From assembly GCA_902363875.1 (NCBI GenBank), contig CABJBO010000015.1, positions 1-48,610 of the forward strand: a stretch of 48,610 nt of DNA, in the 5' to 3' direction. This stretch comes from Coriobacteriaceae bacterium. GTDB taxonomy: Bacteria; Actinomycetota; Coriobacteriia; Coriobacteriales; Coriobacteriaceae. Positions 18,740 through 28,002 of this stretch are shown in pieces; position 1 is the first letter of the stretch; every line of letters begins with the position of its first letter. The notes under the pieces were generated by a model, which saw only the letters and a list, made by a program, of their open reading frames with translations, was not told where the DNA came from and searched no databases. The translations under genes and the position numbers were made by a program.

Positions 18740-19783
18740 TTAGCGCTTGCGGGGGACGAGCTTGGTGCGGCGCAGGTGGATCATCTCGGCGGCGATGGAG
18801 ATAGCGATCTCCTCGGGGTCCTCGGCCTCGATGGAAACGCCGATCGGCAGGTGCAGCTCGTCGATCTGCTCCTGCGTAAAGCCCTCCTGCTCCAGGCGGG
18901 CGCGCACAAAGGCCGTCTTGCGGCGCGAACCCAAGCAGCCCAGATAGGCGGGTTTGGCGCGCACGGCCTGAATCACCACGTCGATATCGGACTTGTGACC
19001 CGCCGTGGCGACGACCACCAGGTCGCGCGGGCCGATGGGGCACTGCTTGCTCAGGTTCTTGTAGTCGACCAGACGACGGTCGTAGACACCTGGCACCCAT
19101 TCGGGGGTCAGCGTGCCGGGGCGGTCGTCGCAAGCCACGACGGCAAAGCCCGCCGCCGTGAGCACCCGCGCCGTCGCAGCACCCACGTGGCCGCAGCCAA
19201 AGATATAGGTCAGGCCCTCGGGGCAGAGCGTCTCGATGTGCGCCGTGGGAATCTCGGAGGCGGCGTTGGTGTAGGTGACCTTACTCCCCTCCTCCACCAG
19301 CGAAAGCCCGGGGCAGCCCGCAATGGTGCGGCGCGATTCCTCGCCATGGTACTCGGCCACATCGCCCTCGAGCACGCTCGCGATAAACGGCTCAAAGTCG
19401 ATGACGAAGTCGCCGATGCGCCGATAGGCCAAGATGTCGGCAACCGACTGGAACAACGGCGCCTGCGATACATCCAGGCGCAGATAGCACAGGCAGATGG
19501 CTCCGCCGCAGATCATGCCGGTATCGGAGTTCTCGCCGCCCATGGTGTAGCGGACCAGACGCGACTGTCCCGCGCTCAGGAGCTCGCGCGCCTCATCCAG
19601 CGCAAAGAGCTCAATCTTGCCGCCGCCGATAGTGCCCGCCTGGCTGCCATCGGCAAAGACGGCCATCCAGGCGCCCACACCGCGCGGGGACGACCCCGCC
19701 GTACCGGCCACGACCACCAGCTCGCACGTCTCGCCAGCACGCAGGGCGGCAAGCGCCGCATTCACAACATCGAGCTTTTCCAT
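18740..19783 (-). CDS. xdhC: XdhC/CoxI-type molybdenum hydroxylase maturation protein
   Basis: XdhC proteins bind molybdenum cofactor, promote its sulfuration and insert it into xanthine dehydrogenase-type enzymes. The 347-residue product has the N-terminal XdhC part with VVVAGTAGSSPRGVGAWMAV and GTIGGGKIE near residue 55. The C-terminal Rossmann-like domain starts at YIFGCGHVGAATARVL (about residue 195). The client is most likely XdhD of this window (31689-34466). It is 9 bp from yqeB and ends the leftmost operon of the purine island; a long inverted repeat follows. GAAGG precedes the start. Confidence 0.9.
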   Translation of the reverse strand: MEKLDVVNAALAALRAGETCELVVVAGTAGSSPRGVGAWMAVFADGSQAGTIGGGKIELFALDEARELLSAGQSRLVRYTMGGENSDTGMICGGAICLCYLRLDVSQAPLFQSVADILAYRRIGDFVIDFEPFIASVLEGDVAEYHGEESRRTIAGCPGLSLVEEGSKVTYTNAASEIPTAHIETLCPEGLTYIFGCGHVGAATARVLTAAGFAVVACDDRPGTLTPEWVPGVYDRRLVDYKNLSKQCPIGPRDLVVVATAGHKSDIDVVIQAVRAKPAYLGCLGSRRKTAFVRARLEQEGFTQEQIDELHLPIGVSIEAEDPEEIAISIAAEMIHLRRTKLVPRKR

Positions 19784-19792
19784 TGCCGCCTT

Positions 19793-20587
19793 CTATCCTC
19801 TAAAGACATCGGTGAGCATAGCGAGTGCCTCGAGCACGCCGCCGCCGACCGACGTCGCCTTGTCCGAAATATAGTTGATGTAGCTGGCGTCGCCGCGCGG
19901 ATCGACATCGGCGCATTTAAAGCCCTCAGTCACCTGCACGCCGTTCGCCAAAAGCCCGCGCAGACAGCCATCGATCTGCGTGCACATGGGCGTATCGCCC
20001 GCGTAGCCAATCACGTCTCCGGCGCTCACGATGTCGCCGATTGCGCGGTCGGACCGAAACACGCCGGCGGCGGGGCTGTGGATAACACGTTCCTTGCCAT
20101 AGCCGGCGATAATGCCCGGCACGCCCGTGTTGGGCTGGGGCGAACCTTGGGTAATGACACGGCCGAGAAAATGCCCGCGCATGGTCTCGACCACGGCGTC
20201 GCAGTCAACCGGCGCGGTAAAGCCCGGCCCCACAGCGATGACGGCGGGCGCCATGTCGCGCGTGGTGCCCAAGTTGCGCTTAGCCAAAATCGCGTCGACC
20301 ACAGCCGCGGGTTTCAGCTCGCCGAGCATCTTGGCCTGAGGGTCCACCACAACGGCGACGTCTCCAGCCTCGGCAATCGCAAGCGCCTCAGCCGGCGTCT
20401 GTGCCAAGCGAGCGCGAATGCCTTCGACCTCGACCTCGCCCAGGCGAATGGCCTCGCAAAAACAGATTGTGCGGCGGATGCACGTGGGAACCGCGATATC
20501 GGCCATAACGACCGAAACGCCGGCGCGCACCAAGCGAGCGGCGACGCCCGTGGCGATATCGCCGGCGCCGCGAACATAAACGAGCAT
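19793..20587 (-). CDS. yqeB: selenium-dependent molybdenum hydroxylase system protein, YqeB/EF2563 family
   Basis: This family is found with selenium-dependent molybdenum hydroxylases; its exact chemistry is not established. The 264-residue product opens with VYVRGAGDIATGVAARLVRAG, a nucleotide-binding-like loop, and has IRRTICFCEAI at about residues 37-47, the usual family pattern. The C-terminal half is rich in Gly and Asp. It starts the minus-strand pair yqeB-xdhC and is divergent from yqeC. GGGAGG lies upstream of the ATG, and TATAAT at about 20672-20677 on the minus strand is a good -10 with no clear -35. Confidence 0.88.
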   Translation of the reverse strand: MLVYVRGAGDIATGVAARLVRAGVSVVMADIAVPTCIRRTICFCEAIRLGEVEVEGIRARLAQTPAEALAIAEAGDVAVVVDPQAKMLGELKPAAVVDAILAKRNLGTTRDMAPAVIAVGPGFTAPVDCDAVVETMRGHFLGRVITQGSPQPNTGVPGIIAGYGKERVIHSPAAGVFRSDRAIGDIVSAGDVIGYAGDTPMCTQIDGCLRGLLANGVQVTEGFKCADVDPRGDASYINYISDKATSVGGGVLEALAMLTDVFRG

Positions 20588-20689
20588 TCCCGGGGCACCT
20601 CCCTGTGCTACGGTTTGAGCAGAGCAAAAGCGGTTCGGCCGCTACTCTGATGATTATTTATTATCACAGTATTATACGGCGGTGAACAG

Positions 20690-21427
20690 ATGGAAACGGT
20701 TAGCGGCAATCTTGCCTCCGCGCTCAGGATCGAGTCGGGCATTACCGCGATTATCGGCAGTGGCGGTAAGTCGACCTTGCTAAAGACGCTGGGTCTCGAG
20801 CTCATGCGCGCTGGCGGCCGCGTGCTCCTCTGCACCACCACGCACATGTTTCCCGTCGCCGGCGTGCCGTGGGACGGGTCAAACCGTCGCCTGGATGCCG
20901 CGCCTTGGAAGCCGGGTGCCGCGCATGCCCCCGGCTGCACCTGCGAGGCCTGCGCGGGCCTTGTGCGCGGAAGCATCTGCCAGGCAGGCGTCTTGGACCC
21001 GGAGACAGGCAAGCTCTCCGCCCCCGCTGAGCCGCTCGACCAGCTGGCGCAGCGCTTTGACTATGTGTTGGCCGAGGCAGATGGCAGCAAGCGACTCCCG
21101 CTCAAGGCGCATGCCGCCTGGGAGCCGGTAATTCCCGCCGCCACGGCAAACGTTGTCTGGGTCGTCGGCGCCTCAGGGCTGGGCAAGCCCGTCGCCAAGG
21201 TTGTCCACCGCCCCGAGCTCTTCTGCGAGCGCTGCGGCTGCGAGCCCACCGACGCTGCCACCCCAGAGCGCGTCGCCATGGTGCTCAATGCCGAGCTGCA
21301 GATGCTGAACCTCGACAATGCCCGCATCATGCTCAACCAAGTCGACACGCTTGCCGATCCAACGATGGCAGATTGCTTCGAGGCAGCCCTCGGCCGCCCC
21401 CTCATCGCCACCAGCCTCCAGGGGTAG
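20690..21427 (+). CDS. yqeC: selenium-dependent hydroxylase accessory protein YqeC
   Basis: YqeC proteins occur with YqeB and MobA-like enzymes in selenium-linked molybdenum hydroxylase clusters. The 245-residue product has a P-loop-like GSGGKSTLLKTLGLEL at residues 23-38 and a DYVLAEADGSKRLPLKAHA segment typical of the family. Three Cys pairs (CTCEAC, CERCGC) in the middle may bind metal. It is the only plus-strand gene among the left-hand island genes. Its last codons and stop lie inside a repetitive palindrome (21421-21493), so the C-terminus may have been redefined by that element. The ribosome site (GGTG) is weak. Confidence 0.88.
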   Translation: METVSGNLASALRIESGITAIIGSGGKSTLLKTLGLELMRAGGRVLLCTTTHMFPVAGVPWDGSNRRLDAAPWKPGAAHAPGCTCEACAGLVRGSICQAGVLDPETGKLSAPAEPLDQLAQRFDYVLAEADGSKRLPLKAHAAWEPVIPAATANVVWVVGASGLGKPVAKVVHRPELFCERCGCEPTDAATPERVAMVLNAELQMLNLDNARIMLNQVDTLADPTMADCFEAALGRPLIATSLQG

Positions 21428-21493
21428 CAAATTTGGGACGGGGCTCTTTTTGCTACCCCGTCCCAAAAAATCATCTCCCAAATTAGCTACCCC
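21421..21493. repeat. nested palindromic repeat overlapping the yqeC stop
   Basis: Outer arms (GGGGTAGC... and ...GCTACCCC) pair over 17 of 18 positions. Inside is a second palindrome, GGGACGGGG / CCCCGTCCC, and GGGGTAGCAAA also pairs with TTTGCTACCCC, so alternative folds exist. It lies between convergent yqeC and the hydantoinase gene. It may act as a terminator though the T-tracts are short, and it looks like a repetitive extragenic element. Confidence 0.75.
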
Positions 21494-21506
21494 GGCGGTC
21501 TTCCCG

Positions 21507-22874
21507 TTAGCGGGGCACGTAGCGGCCGGGTTGGGCTCCGGTGGGCTCGCCGTCGCGCGCAGCCAGCACGCCGTTCACAAACACGGCCTTGGCGCGGCCG
21601 TGCGCCTCAAAGCCCTCGAGCGGCGTATAGTCCACAGCCTGATGCTGCGTCGCGGCGCTAATCGTCCAGCGCGCCTTGGGATCCCACACGCACACGTCGG
21701 CATCGGAGCCCTCGGCAAGACAGCCCTTGCGCGGATACATGCCAAAGACGCGCGCCGGGTTCTCGCTCATCAAGCGGCACAGATCCTCGGGGCCCAGCTG
21801 TCCCTCAAAACTCGTAGCGATCGCGACGGGGCGATGCTCCACACCGGGCCCGCCGTTGGGAATCGCGCGGAAGTCATCGCGCCCGCGGTCCTTTTGCCCG
21901 TGCAGGTTAAAGCTGCAGTGGTCGGTCGCAATCGTATCGATCTCGCCGGCCACAAGCGCCTCGCGCAGTGCCGCACGGTCGCCGGCATGGCGCAGCGGCG
22001 GGCTCATCACATACTTGGCGCCCGCAAAGCCGTCCTCGCCCTGCTCCAAGTAGCGCGTATCGTCGAGCATCAGATATTGAGGACAGGTCTCGACATAGAT
22101 GTTCTTCTGCCCGCGCGCTTTGGCAGCGCGAATGGCCTCGAGCCCCAACTTGGTCGAAAGGTGTACCACGTTGACCGGTGCGTCGCCGGCCAGGTGTGCC
22201 AGATACAGCAGACGGCTCACGGCCTCGGCCTCGCACACATCCGGACGGCTGAGCGCATGGCCCTCGGGCCCGTGGATACCCTGCTCAAACACGCGCTTCT
22301 GCAGCTCATTCACCAGCGTACCGTTCTCGCAATGCACGCACAGTATGCCGCCAATACGCTTGAGTTCCTCCAGCACCTCGAGCGTCTCGGCATCGTCCAG
22401 GCGCAGATGATCGTAGGCAAAGTAGGTCTTGAACGACGATACGCCCGCCTCGCGCATGGCCGAGAGGTCGGCGCGGTTGCGCTCGTTCCACTCGGCGAGT
22501 GCCATATGAAAGGCGTAGTTGGCCGTGCAGGTTCCGTCGGCGCGGCGATGCCACTCGGCCAAGGCATCGGGCATGGTCACGCCGCGATCGGCCGTCGCGT
22601 AGTCCACGATGGTCGTCGTACCGCCGCAGGCAGCCGCACGCGTACCGGTCTCAAAGCTATCGGCCGTCCAATCCATGCCGGTCCAGCACTGCATGTGTGT
22701 GTGGCCGTCGATAAAGCCCGGGAACACCCAGCAGCCCGCAGCATCCTCGACGGTATCGCCCTCGGCCGGCTCAATCGCCGCGGCAATCCGCACGATCTTA
22801 TCGCCATCCATGGCAAGATCGGCGCGGCGAAGCCCCTGGGGCGTCACGAGTGCGCCGTTTTTGATGATGATCAT
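21507..22874 (-). CDS. hyuA: dihydropyrimidinase-like hydantoinase (YgeZ/HyuA-like)
   Basis: This amidohydrolase family opens cyclic ureides such as hydantoins or dihydropyrimidines. The 455-residue product has both metal sites: His58 and His60 in GHTHM, carbamylated Lys149 in SFKTYFAY, His181, His238 in VVHLS and Asp318 in ATDHC. This is a complete set, so the enzyme should be active. In the E. coli purine cluster the same position is held by ygeZ (hyuA), reported as needed for anaerobic uric acid use. Its exact substrate there is not settled. It is followed upstream by mocA with a 9-bp gap, in the same operon. Confidence 0.92.
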   Translation of the reverse strand: MIIIKNGALVTPQGLRRADLAMDGDKIVRIAAAIEPAEGDTVEDAAGCWVFPGFIDGHTHMQCWTGMDWTADSFETGTRAAACGGTTTIVDYATADRGVTMPDALAEWHRRADGTCTANYAFHMALAEWNERNRADLSAMREAGVSSFKTYFAYDHLRLDDAETLEVLEELKRIGGILCVHCENGTLVNELQKRVFEQGIHGPEGHALSRPDVCEAEAVSRLLYLAHLAGDAPVNVVHLSTKLGLEAIRAAKARGQKNIYVETCPQYLMLDDTRYLEQGEDGFAGAKYVMSPPLRHAGDRAALREALVAGEIDTIATDHCSFNLHGQKDRGRDDFRAIPNGGPGVEHRPVAIATSFEGQLGPEDLCRLMSENPARVFGMYPRKGCLAEGSDADVCVWDPKARWTISAATQHQAVDYTPLEGFEAHGRAKAVFVNGVLAARDGEPTGAQPGRYVPR

Positions 22875-22883
22875 AATTGCTCC

Positions 22884-23498
22884 TTATTGATTGATGCAGT
22901 TGGCCACGCGATCAAAATACGAGCAGGCGGCGATATGCTCCGTTATGCGTCGCTGTCCCTTGACGGTATCGACGTCCCACAGCTCGTAGGCACGCGCCTC
23001 GACCAGCACCACGTCGGTACGGTCCTTGAGGATCGAACCGCCGCCGTCCTTACCCTCAAGACACATAAGTGCATCGAACAGTTCCGCCGGAAAGAGCACC
23101 GGGCTCGAAGGCTCACCGTTGCACGCAAGACGCACCGGATACTTGCGGCCACGCTCATCAAACGCGCGAACCATGGCCTCAAAAGAATCCGAACTCACGA
23201 GCGGCTGGTCGCCCGGCAAAAAGAGGCAACCCTTCCAGCCGCGGCTCGCCCCCCACGAAAGGCCCGCACGGACGCTTTCGCTCCTGAGCTTGCCATCGTG
23301 CAGCACGCACGGGCAATGCTTGTCCTCGCAAATCTGGGCGACCTCGGGCCAACGCGTCGAAACCACGACGTCAAAGCCCCGGGGAACCGAATCGATAGTC
23401 CGGGCAATCAGCGGCTTGCCATAGATATCGGCAAGCATCTTGTTAGAGCCAAACCGCTTGCCCTCGCCCGAAGCCATAATGACGCAACCGAGTTTCAT
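22884..23498 (-). CDS. mocA: MobA-like nucleotidyltransferase (molybdenum cofactor cytidylyl/guanylyl transferase, YgfJ-like)
   Basis: The 204-residue product begins with CVIMASGEGKRFGSNKML, the glycine-rich nucleotide loop with the GxGxRxGxxK pattern, and has FLPGDQPLVSS with the metal-binding Asp. Relatives (MocA, YgfJ) add CMP or GMP to molybdopterin for the xanthine dehydrogenase family. It would supply the cofactor for XdhD together with XdhC, YqeB and YqeC. The start at 23498 has GGGGAGG 6-7 bases upstream; the frame continues 17 codons further without a ribosome site. Nucleotide choice (CTP versus GTP) is not readable here. Confidence 0.88.
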   Translation of the reverse strand: MKLGCVIMASGEGKRFGSNKMLADIYGKPLIARTIDSVPRGFDVVVSTRWPEVAQICEDKHCPCVLHDGKLRSESVRAGLSWGASRGWKGCLFLPGDQPLVSSDSFEAMVRAFDERGRKYPVRLACNGEPSSPVLFPAELFDALMCLEGKDGGGSILKDRTDVVLVEARAYELWDVDTVKGQRRITEHIAACSYFDRVANCINQ

Positions 23499-23586
23499 GG
23501 CGATACCTCCCCTGAAACCATCGTACCCATAACTCGCGTCGCGGGGCATCTACATCGAAAGCGCTTATCCCGCACGCCCACGATGC

Positions 23587-23625
23587 AAAAAGGGGCACCC
23601 CGCCGGTTGGCAGAGCGCCCCCTTT
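23587..23625 (-). terminator. terminator after ygeW
   Basis: On the minus strand AAAGGGGGC and GCCCCTTT pair over a loop and are followed by TTTTTGC. It lies 24 bp beyond the ygeW stop, separating ygeW from the mocA-hyuA pair. Confidence 0.85.
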
Positions 23626-23648
23626 ACATGGCTTACCTCAGCGCGGCT

Positions 23649-24851
23649 TTAGGCCTGGAACCAACGGGCGGTGTTGCGCTCGTCGAGGGCCTTGAGGGTA
23701 GCGGCGGGATCGGCAACCTTCTGCAGGAACATCATGGCTGCGATGGCGTACGGCTTGTAGCTGGCCTCCTTGTACATGCCCACGCGGTGCATGTCAAAGA
23801 CGTCGGCGTTGACCTCGCCGTGCTCGCAAGAGACACCAGAGATGTCGGCGGGCAGCGGATGCATAAAGATGGTGTCCTGGCCGTTGGCGGTCTTCTCCAT
23901 GAGCTCGGTCGTGGAGCACCAATCCTGATGGGTGGCGTTCTGAGCGAGCAGCTCCTTCTCGAGCGCAGCGATGCCGGCGTCGTCGCCCTCGGCGTACAGG
24001 TTGGTGCGCTTCTCCATGGCGGCAAACGGAGCCCAGCTCTTGGGGATCACGATGTCGGCGCCCTCGAAGGCCTCAGCCATGGTGTTGACCTGCTTAAAGG
24101 TGGTGCCGGACTCGGCGGCATAGCCCTTGGCGCGCTCGACGACCTCGGGCATGAGATCGTAGCCCTCGGGGTGGGCCAGGGTGACGTCCATGCCAAAACG
24201 GGGCAGCAGGCTGATCAGCGACTGCGGGCAGGACAGCGGCTTGCCGTAAGAAGGCGAATAGGCCCAGGTGACGGCAACCTTCTTGCCCTTGAGGTTCTCG
24301 AGGCCGCCAAACTCGTTGATGAGGTAGAGCATGTCGGCAGAGGACTGCGTGGGGTGGTCGGAATCGGACTGCAGGGAGATGAGCGTGGGACGGTGATCCA
24401 GAACGCCGTCCTCGTAGGCCTGCTGGACAGACTCGGAGACCTCGGCCATGTAGGCGTCGCCCTTGCCGATGTACATGTCGTCGCGGATGCCGATGACGTC
24501 GGCCATGAAGGAGATCATGGTAGCGGTCTCGCGGACGGTCTCGCCGTGAGCGATCTGGGACTTCTTCTCGTCCAGGTCCTGCAGCTCGAGGCCGAGCAGG
24601 TTGGCGGCCTTAGAGAAGGAGAAGCGCGTACGGGTGGAGTTGTCGCGGAACAGGGAGACGGCCAGGCCCGAGTCGAAGATCTTGGACGAAACGTTGTTCT
24701 CACGCAGCTCGCGCAGGGCGTCGGCAACGATGTAGAGAGCCTTGAGCTCATCGGTGGTCTTATCCCAGGTGTGCAGGAAGTCGCTGCCGTACATGCCCTT
24801 AAAATCGAGGCCGTTCAGCTGCTCGACGAGCTCGGTAAACTTGGCGTCCAT
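23649..24851 (-). CDS. ygeW: knotted carbamoyltransferase YgeW
   Basis: This is a relative of aspartate and ornithine carbamoyltransferases with a knotted fold. The carbamoyl phosphate motif STRTR is at residues 72-76, and HPLP lies near residue 338 (FMHPLPADISG). Length (400) exceeds the usual 310, as known for YgeW. In the purine cluster it is thought to act on a ureido compound to release carbamoyl phosphate and diaminopropionate; the reaction direction is inference. AAAGGA precedes the start at 24851; 64 codons of open frame upstream contain no supported start. A 200-bp spacer and terminator separate it from neighbours. Confidence 0.93.
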   Translation of the reverse strand: MDAKFTELVEQLNGLDFKGMYGSDFLHTWDKTTDELKALYIVADALRELRENNVSSKIFDSGLAVSLFRDNSTRTRFSFSKAANLLGLELQDLDEKKSQIAHGETVRETATMISFMADVIGIRDDMYIGKGDAYMAEVSESVQQAYEDGVLDHRPTLISLQSDSDHPTQSSADMLYLINEFGGLENLKGKKVAVTWAYSPSYGKPLSCPQSLISLLPRFGMDVTLAHPEGYDLMPEVVERAKGYAAESGTTFKQVNTMAEAFEGADIVIPKSWAPFAAMEKRTNLYAEGDDAGIAALEKELLAQNATHQDWCSTTELMEKTANGQDTIFMHPLPADISGVSCEHGEVNADVFDMHRVGMYKEASYKPYAIAAMMFLQKVADPAATLKALDERNTARWFQA

Positions 24852-25052
24852 GTAAATATCCTTTCCATAGATGAAACGATCGCAATGAGTAGATGTGCTC
24901 CGGCATGCGCGTGTGGCTAGAACATGCAGAGCGCTATGACGAGGACCCGCTACCGTTGAGGAAGCATGGGAGATAACGACCGCGGGCCCCAAGTCAACAG
25001 GGGGTGCCGGGGACACGAGCGGCCCCCGGCTCAACAAGATCAAGGAATGGGA

Positions 25053-26438
25053 CTAGTCGATCTTGTTGTTGGTCAGACCGGCGCGGAACACGGTAGCGTC
25101 GCCATCGGCCTGGCTCGGATCGTAGAGGTTCAGGGCAGCCACATACATGGCGGCAGCGGTGACCAGGTCGTCCTTGTAGGTGACCTCGTTGGGAGCGTGA
25201 GCCTGAGACTCGGCACCCGGGCCAAAGCCGACGCAGGGGATGCCATAGCGGCCCTGGATGGAAACGCAGTTTGTGGAGAAGGTCCACTTGTCGCACAGCG
25301 GACGACCGGTGCGCTTGTCCATGCTGGGCTCGCAGCCGATGCGCTCGTCACCGAACATGGCCTTGTGGGCGTCGACGAGGGCCTTGACGTGCGGAGCGGT
25401 CTCCTTGTTGATCCACGTGGGGAAGTAAGCCTCGGTCTCGTAGACCTCGCCGGTCCAGGACGGACGGTCGTACATGTACATGGAGACCTTCACGTCGTCG
25501 CCGTACTTCTTGGCGGCCGGCAGGTTGCGGATCTCGTCCAGGCAGGACTCCCAGGTCTCGCCGGCGGTCATGCGACGGTCGATGGAGATGGCGCAAGAGT
25601 CAGCGACAGCGCAGCGGCTGGGGCTGGTGTAGAAGATCTGGCTGACGGTGCAGGTGCCGCGGCCCAGGAAGCGGGCGTCCTCAAAGTGCTCGGGGTTGTA
25701 CTTGGGGTCGAGCATCTTGACGAGGCCCTTGATGTCGGTCGACTCGTCGCAGCCGTTGTTGTTGAGGGCGCGGACGTCGGCGATGATGTCGGCCATCTTG
25801 TAGATGGCGTTGTCGCCGCGGTCGGGAGCGGAACCGTGGCAGGAGGTGCCGTGAACGTCGACGCGGATCTCCATGCGGCCGCGGTGACCGCGATAGATGC
25901 CGCCGTCGGTGGGCTCAGTGGAAATGACGAACTCGGGCTTAATGCCGTCCTTGTTGTAGATGTACTGCCAGCACATGCCGTCGCAGTCCTCTTCCTGGAC
26001 GGTGCCGACGACCATGATCTTGTAGCCCTCGGGGATGAGGCCCATGTCCTTCATCATCTTGGCAGCGTAGGTAGCAGAAGCCATGCCGCCCTCCTGGTCG
26101 GAGCCGCCGCGGCCGTAGATGATCTCGTCGGTCTCGTAGCCCTCATAGGGATCGGCATCCCAGTTCTCGATGTTGCCGATGCCGACGGTGTCGATGTGAG
26201 AGTCGATGGCGATGATCTTGTCGCCCTCGCCCATAAAGCCCATGACGTTGCCCAGGCCGTCGACCTTGACCTCGTCATAGCCAAGGCTCTCCATCTCGGC
26301 CTTGATGCAAGCGACAACCTCGCCCTCCTCGCAAGACTCAGAGGGGTGAGAGATCATGGCGCGCAGGAAGCGAGTCATATCAGCACGATGAGACTCCGCA
26401 GCAGCCTTGATAGCGTCGAAATCGAGTTCTTTAGTCAT
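25053..26438 (-). CDS. ygeY: YgeY, M20-family hydrolase of selenium/purine clusters
   Basis: The 461-residue protein belongs to the M20 dinuclear zinc peptidases, as YgeY in E. coli. Metal ligands are in DSHIDTVG (His80, Asp82), the bridging Asp in [11 protein letters not shown] (about 113), the general-base Glu-Glu in VQEEDCDGM, Glu in STEPTDGG and His in AHAPNE near 415. It would hydrolyse an amide or carbamoyl intermediate of purine breakdown; the substrate is unproven. It lies between ygeX (72 bp upstream) and ygeW (201 bp downstream) on the same strand, so these three form one operon. Confidence 0.93.
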   Translation of the reverse strand: MTKELDFDAIKAAAESHRADMTRFLRAMISHPSESCEEGEVVACIKAEMESLGYDEVKVDGLGNVMGFMGEGDKIIAIDSHIDTVGIGNIENWDADPYEGYETDEIIYGRGGSDQEGGMASATYAAKMMKDMGLIPEGYKIMVVGTVQEEDCDGMCWQYIYNKDGIKPEFVISTEPTDGGIYRGHRGRMEIRVDVHGTSCHGSAPDRGDNAIYKMADIIADVRALNNNGCDESTDIKGLVKMLDPKYNPEHFEDARFLGRGTCTVSQIFYTSPSRCAVADSCAISIDRRMTAGETWESCLDEIRNLPAAKKYGDDVKVSMYMYDRPSWTGEVYETEAYFPTWINKETAPHVKALVDAHKAMFGDERIGCEPSMDKRTGRPLCDKWTFSTNCVSIQGRYGIPCVGFGPGAESQAHAPNEVTYKDDLVTAAAMYVAALNLYDPSQADGDATVFRAGLTNNKID

Positions 26439-26510
26439 TGTTCATAACCTTTCAAACGAAGGAATCTACCTGTGAGGTGGCAGAGCGATACCTATTTGCT
26501 CCGCCCAGTA

Positions 26511-27725
26511 TTAGCAAGTCGGATACTCGCCCTCCCAGACGATGCGACGGTACTGATCCGGGTCCGTGTCACCTTCCGTGGAGAAGCAGAGCACGGAGCT
26601 CGTCTTGTCCAGGCCGATGAGCTCCTTGAGCTCGGCGTACTCGGGATCGAGCATGAGGGTCTCGACCAGGCCGGTGGTCACGGCGCCGGACTCGCCGGAG
26701 ATGACGCGCGGGTCGCCCTTCTCGGGAGCGCCCAGGGTGCGCATGCCGCGAGCGGTGACCCAGTCGGGGCAGGACACGAAGGCGGTGGTGTGGTTGCGCA
26801 GGATATCCCAGCCAAGGATGTTGGGCTCGCCGCAGCACAGGCCGGCCATGATGGAGGGCATGTCGCCGTCCACGATACGCGGGTCGCCGTCGCCGGCGGC
26901 AGCGCCCTTGTACAGGCAGGCGGCCGGTGCGCACTCAACCACGACGAAGGTGGGCGGGTTATCGGGATACAGGTTGGTGAAGTAGCCCACCACGGCGCCG
27001 GCGAGCGAGCCTACGCCAGCCTGGACAAAGACGTGCGTCGGGCGGTTGATAGCCATCTCGCGCAGCTGCTCGGCAGCCTCGGAAGCCATGGTGCCGTAAC
27101 CCTCCATGATCCAGGACGGGATCTTCTCGTAGCCCTCCCAGGCGGTGTCCTGAACGATGACGCCGCGCTCGCAGGCGTCGGCCTCGGCGGCGGCCATGCG
27201 CACGCACTCGTCGTAGTTGACCTCTTCGATGGTCACCGTGGCGCCCTCGGCGGCAATGTTATCGAAGCGGGGCTTGGTGGAACCCTTGGGCATGTGCACG
27301 ACGGCCTTCTGGCCCAGCTTGTTGGCAGCCCATGCCACGCCGCGGCCATGGTTGCCGTCGGTGGCGGTAAAGAAGGTAGCCTGGCCAAAGTCCTCGGCCA
27401 GCTGATCGGAGGTCAGGTAATCGAAGGTGCAGTCGGCAACGTCCTTGCCGGTCTCGTCGGCAATATAGTTGGCCATGGCAAACGAGCCGCCCAGGACCTT
27501 AAAGGCGTTGAGGCCAAAGCGATAGCTTTCGTCCTTAACGCACAGGTTGGACAGGCCCAGGCGCGCGGCCTGGCCGTCCAGGCGGGCAAGCGGAGTAACG
27601 GTGTACTGAGGGAACGACTGGTGGAAGGCGCGGGCCTTCTTCACGTGGTCGAGGCTCATGATTCCCAAGTGCTTGTCATCGCTCTTGGGCATCGTGTTGC
27701 CCGCCCACTGGATCTTATCGGCCAT
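26511..27725 (-). CDS. ygeX: 2,3-diaminopropionate ammonia-lyase YgeX
   Basis: This pyridoxal phosphate enzyme cleaves 2,3-diaminopropionate into pyruvate and two ammonia molecules. The PLP lysine is Lys76 in RFGLNAFKVLGG, and ATDGNHGRGVAW is the fold-type II phosphate/active segment. The glycine-rich HVFVQAGVGSLAGAVVGYF lies near 225-240. The 404-residue length matches E. coli YgeX. It heads the minus-strand operon ygeX-ygeY-ygeW, with a regulator gene divergent to it and two palindromic operators in the shared 277-bp spacer. AAGGAG precedes the start. The reaction passes through 2-aminoacrylate, and ridA is coded at 42184-42561. Confidence 0.95.
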   Translation of the reverse strand: MADKIQWAGNTMPKSDDKHLGIMSLDHVKKARAFHQSFPQYTVTPLARLDGQAARLGLSNLCVKDESYRFGLNAFKVLGGSFAMANYIADETGKDVADCTFDYLTSDQLAEDFGQATFFTATDGNHGRGVAWAANKLGQKAVVHMPKGSTKPRFDNIAAEGATVTIEEVNYDECVRMAAAEADACERGVIVQDTAWEGYEKIPSWIMEGYGTMASEAAEQLREMAINRPTHVFVQAGVGSLAGAVVGYFTNLYPDNPPTFVVVECAPAACLYKGAAAGDGDPRIVDGDMPSIMAGLCCGEPNILGWDILRNHTTAFVSCPDWVTARGMRTLGAPEKGDPRVISGESGAVTTGLVETLMLDPEYAELKELIGLDKTSSVLCFSTEGDTDPDQYRRIVWEGEYPTC

Positions 27726-28002
27726 ACGGTGAACTCCTTAAGTCCTCTCTTGCCGGCCCCCGCATACGCGTTTCAGCCCGATCCCATTCACACGGCTGAA
27801 CTTTTATGTGGATGCCAAACAAAAAGTTTGTTAGCAATGTTCTATCACACTTTTTGATTGGATAACCTAACAAATTGTTTGTTGCCGCAATCGGTACCTT
27901 TTCGCCGCCGAACGGTCACATAACGCAGCAACGCTTTCGTTATTTGCGAACAAGTGTGGTTTATGGCAAAGTGTGCCCAAACTAATTTTTAGGAAGGCAC
28001 CC
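27726..28002. promoter_or_regulatory. shared control region of ygeX and its divergent regulator
   Basis: This AT-rich 277-bp spacer holds two copies of AACAAA-N3-TTTGTT (27818-27832 and 27869-27883). Centres are 51 bp apart, five helical turns, so two dimers could bind on the same DNA face and be bridged. The spacing and symmetry fit an operator pair for the YheO/DauR-like protein coded at 28003, but no binding is known. No clear sigma-70 promoter was found for ygeX on the minus strand. Confidence 0.7.

Noticed and set aside
21318..24920. A 1200-codon open frame on the plus strand
   Set aside because: It lies opposite hyuA, mocA and ygeW, all with complete catalytic motifs, ribosome sites and terminators on the minus strand. 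It is a high-GC antisense artefact.
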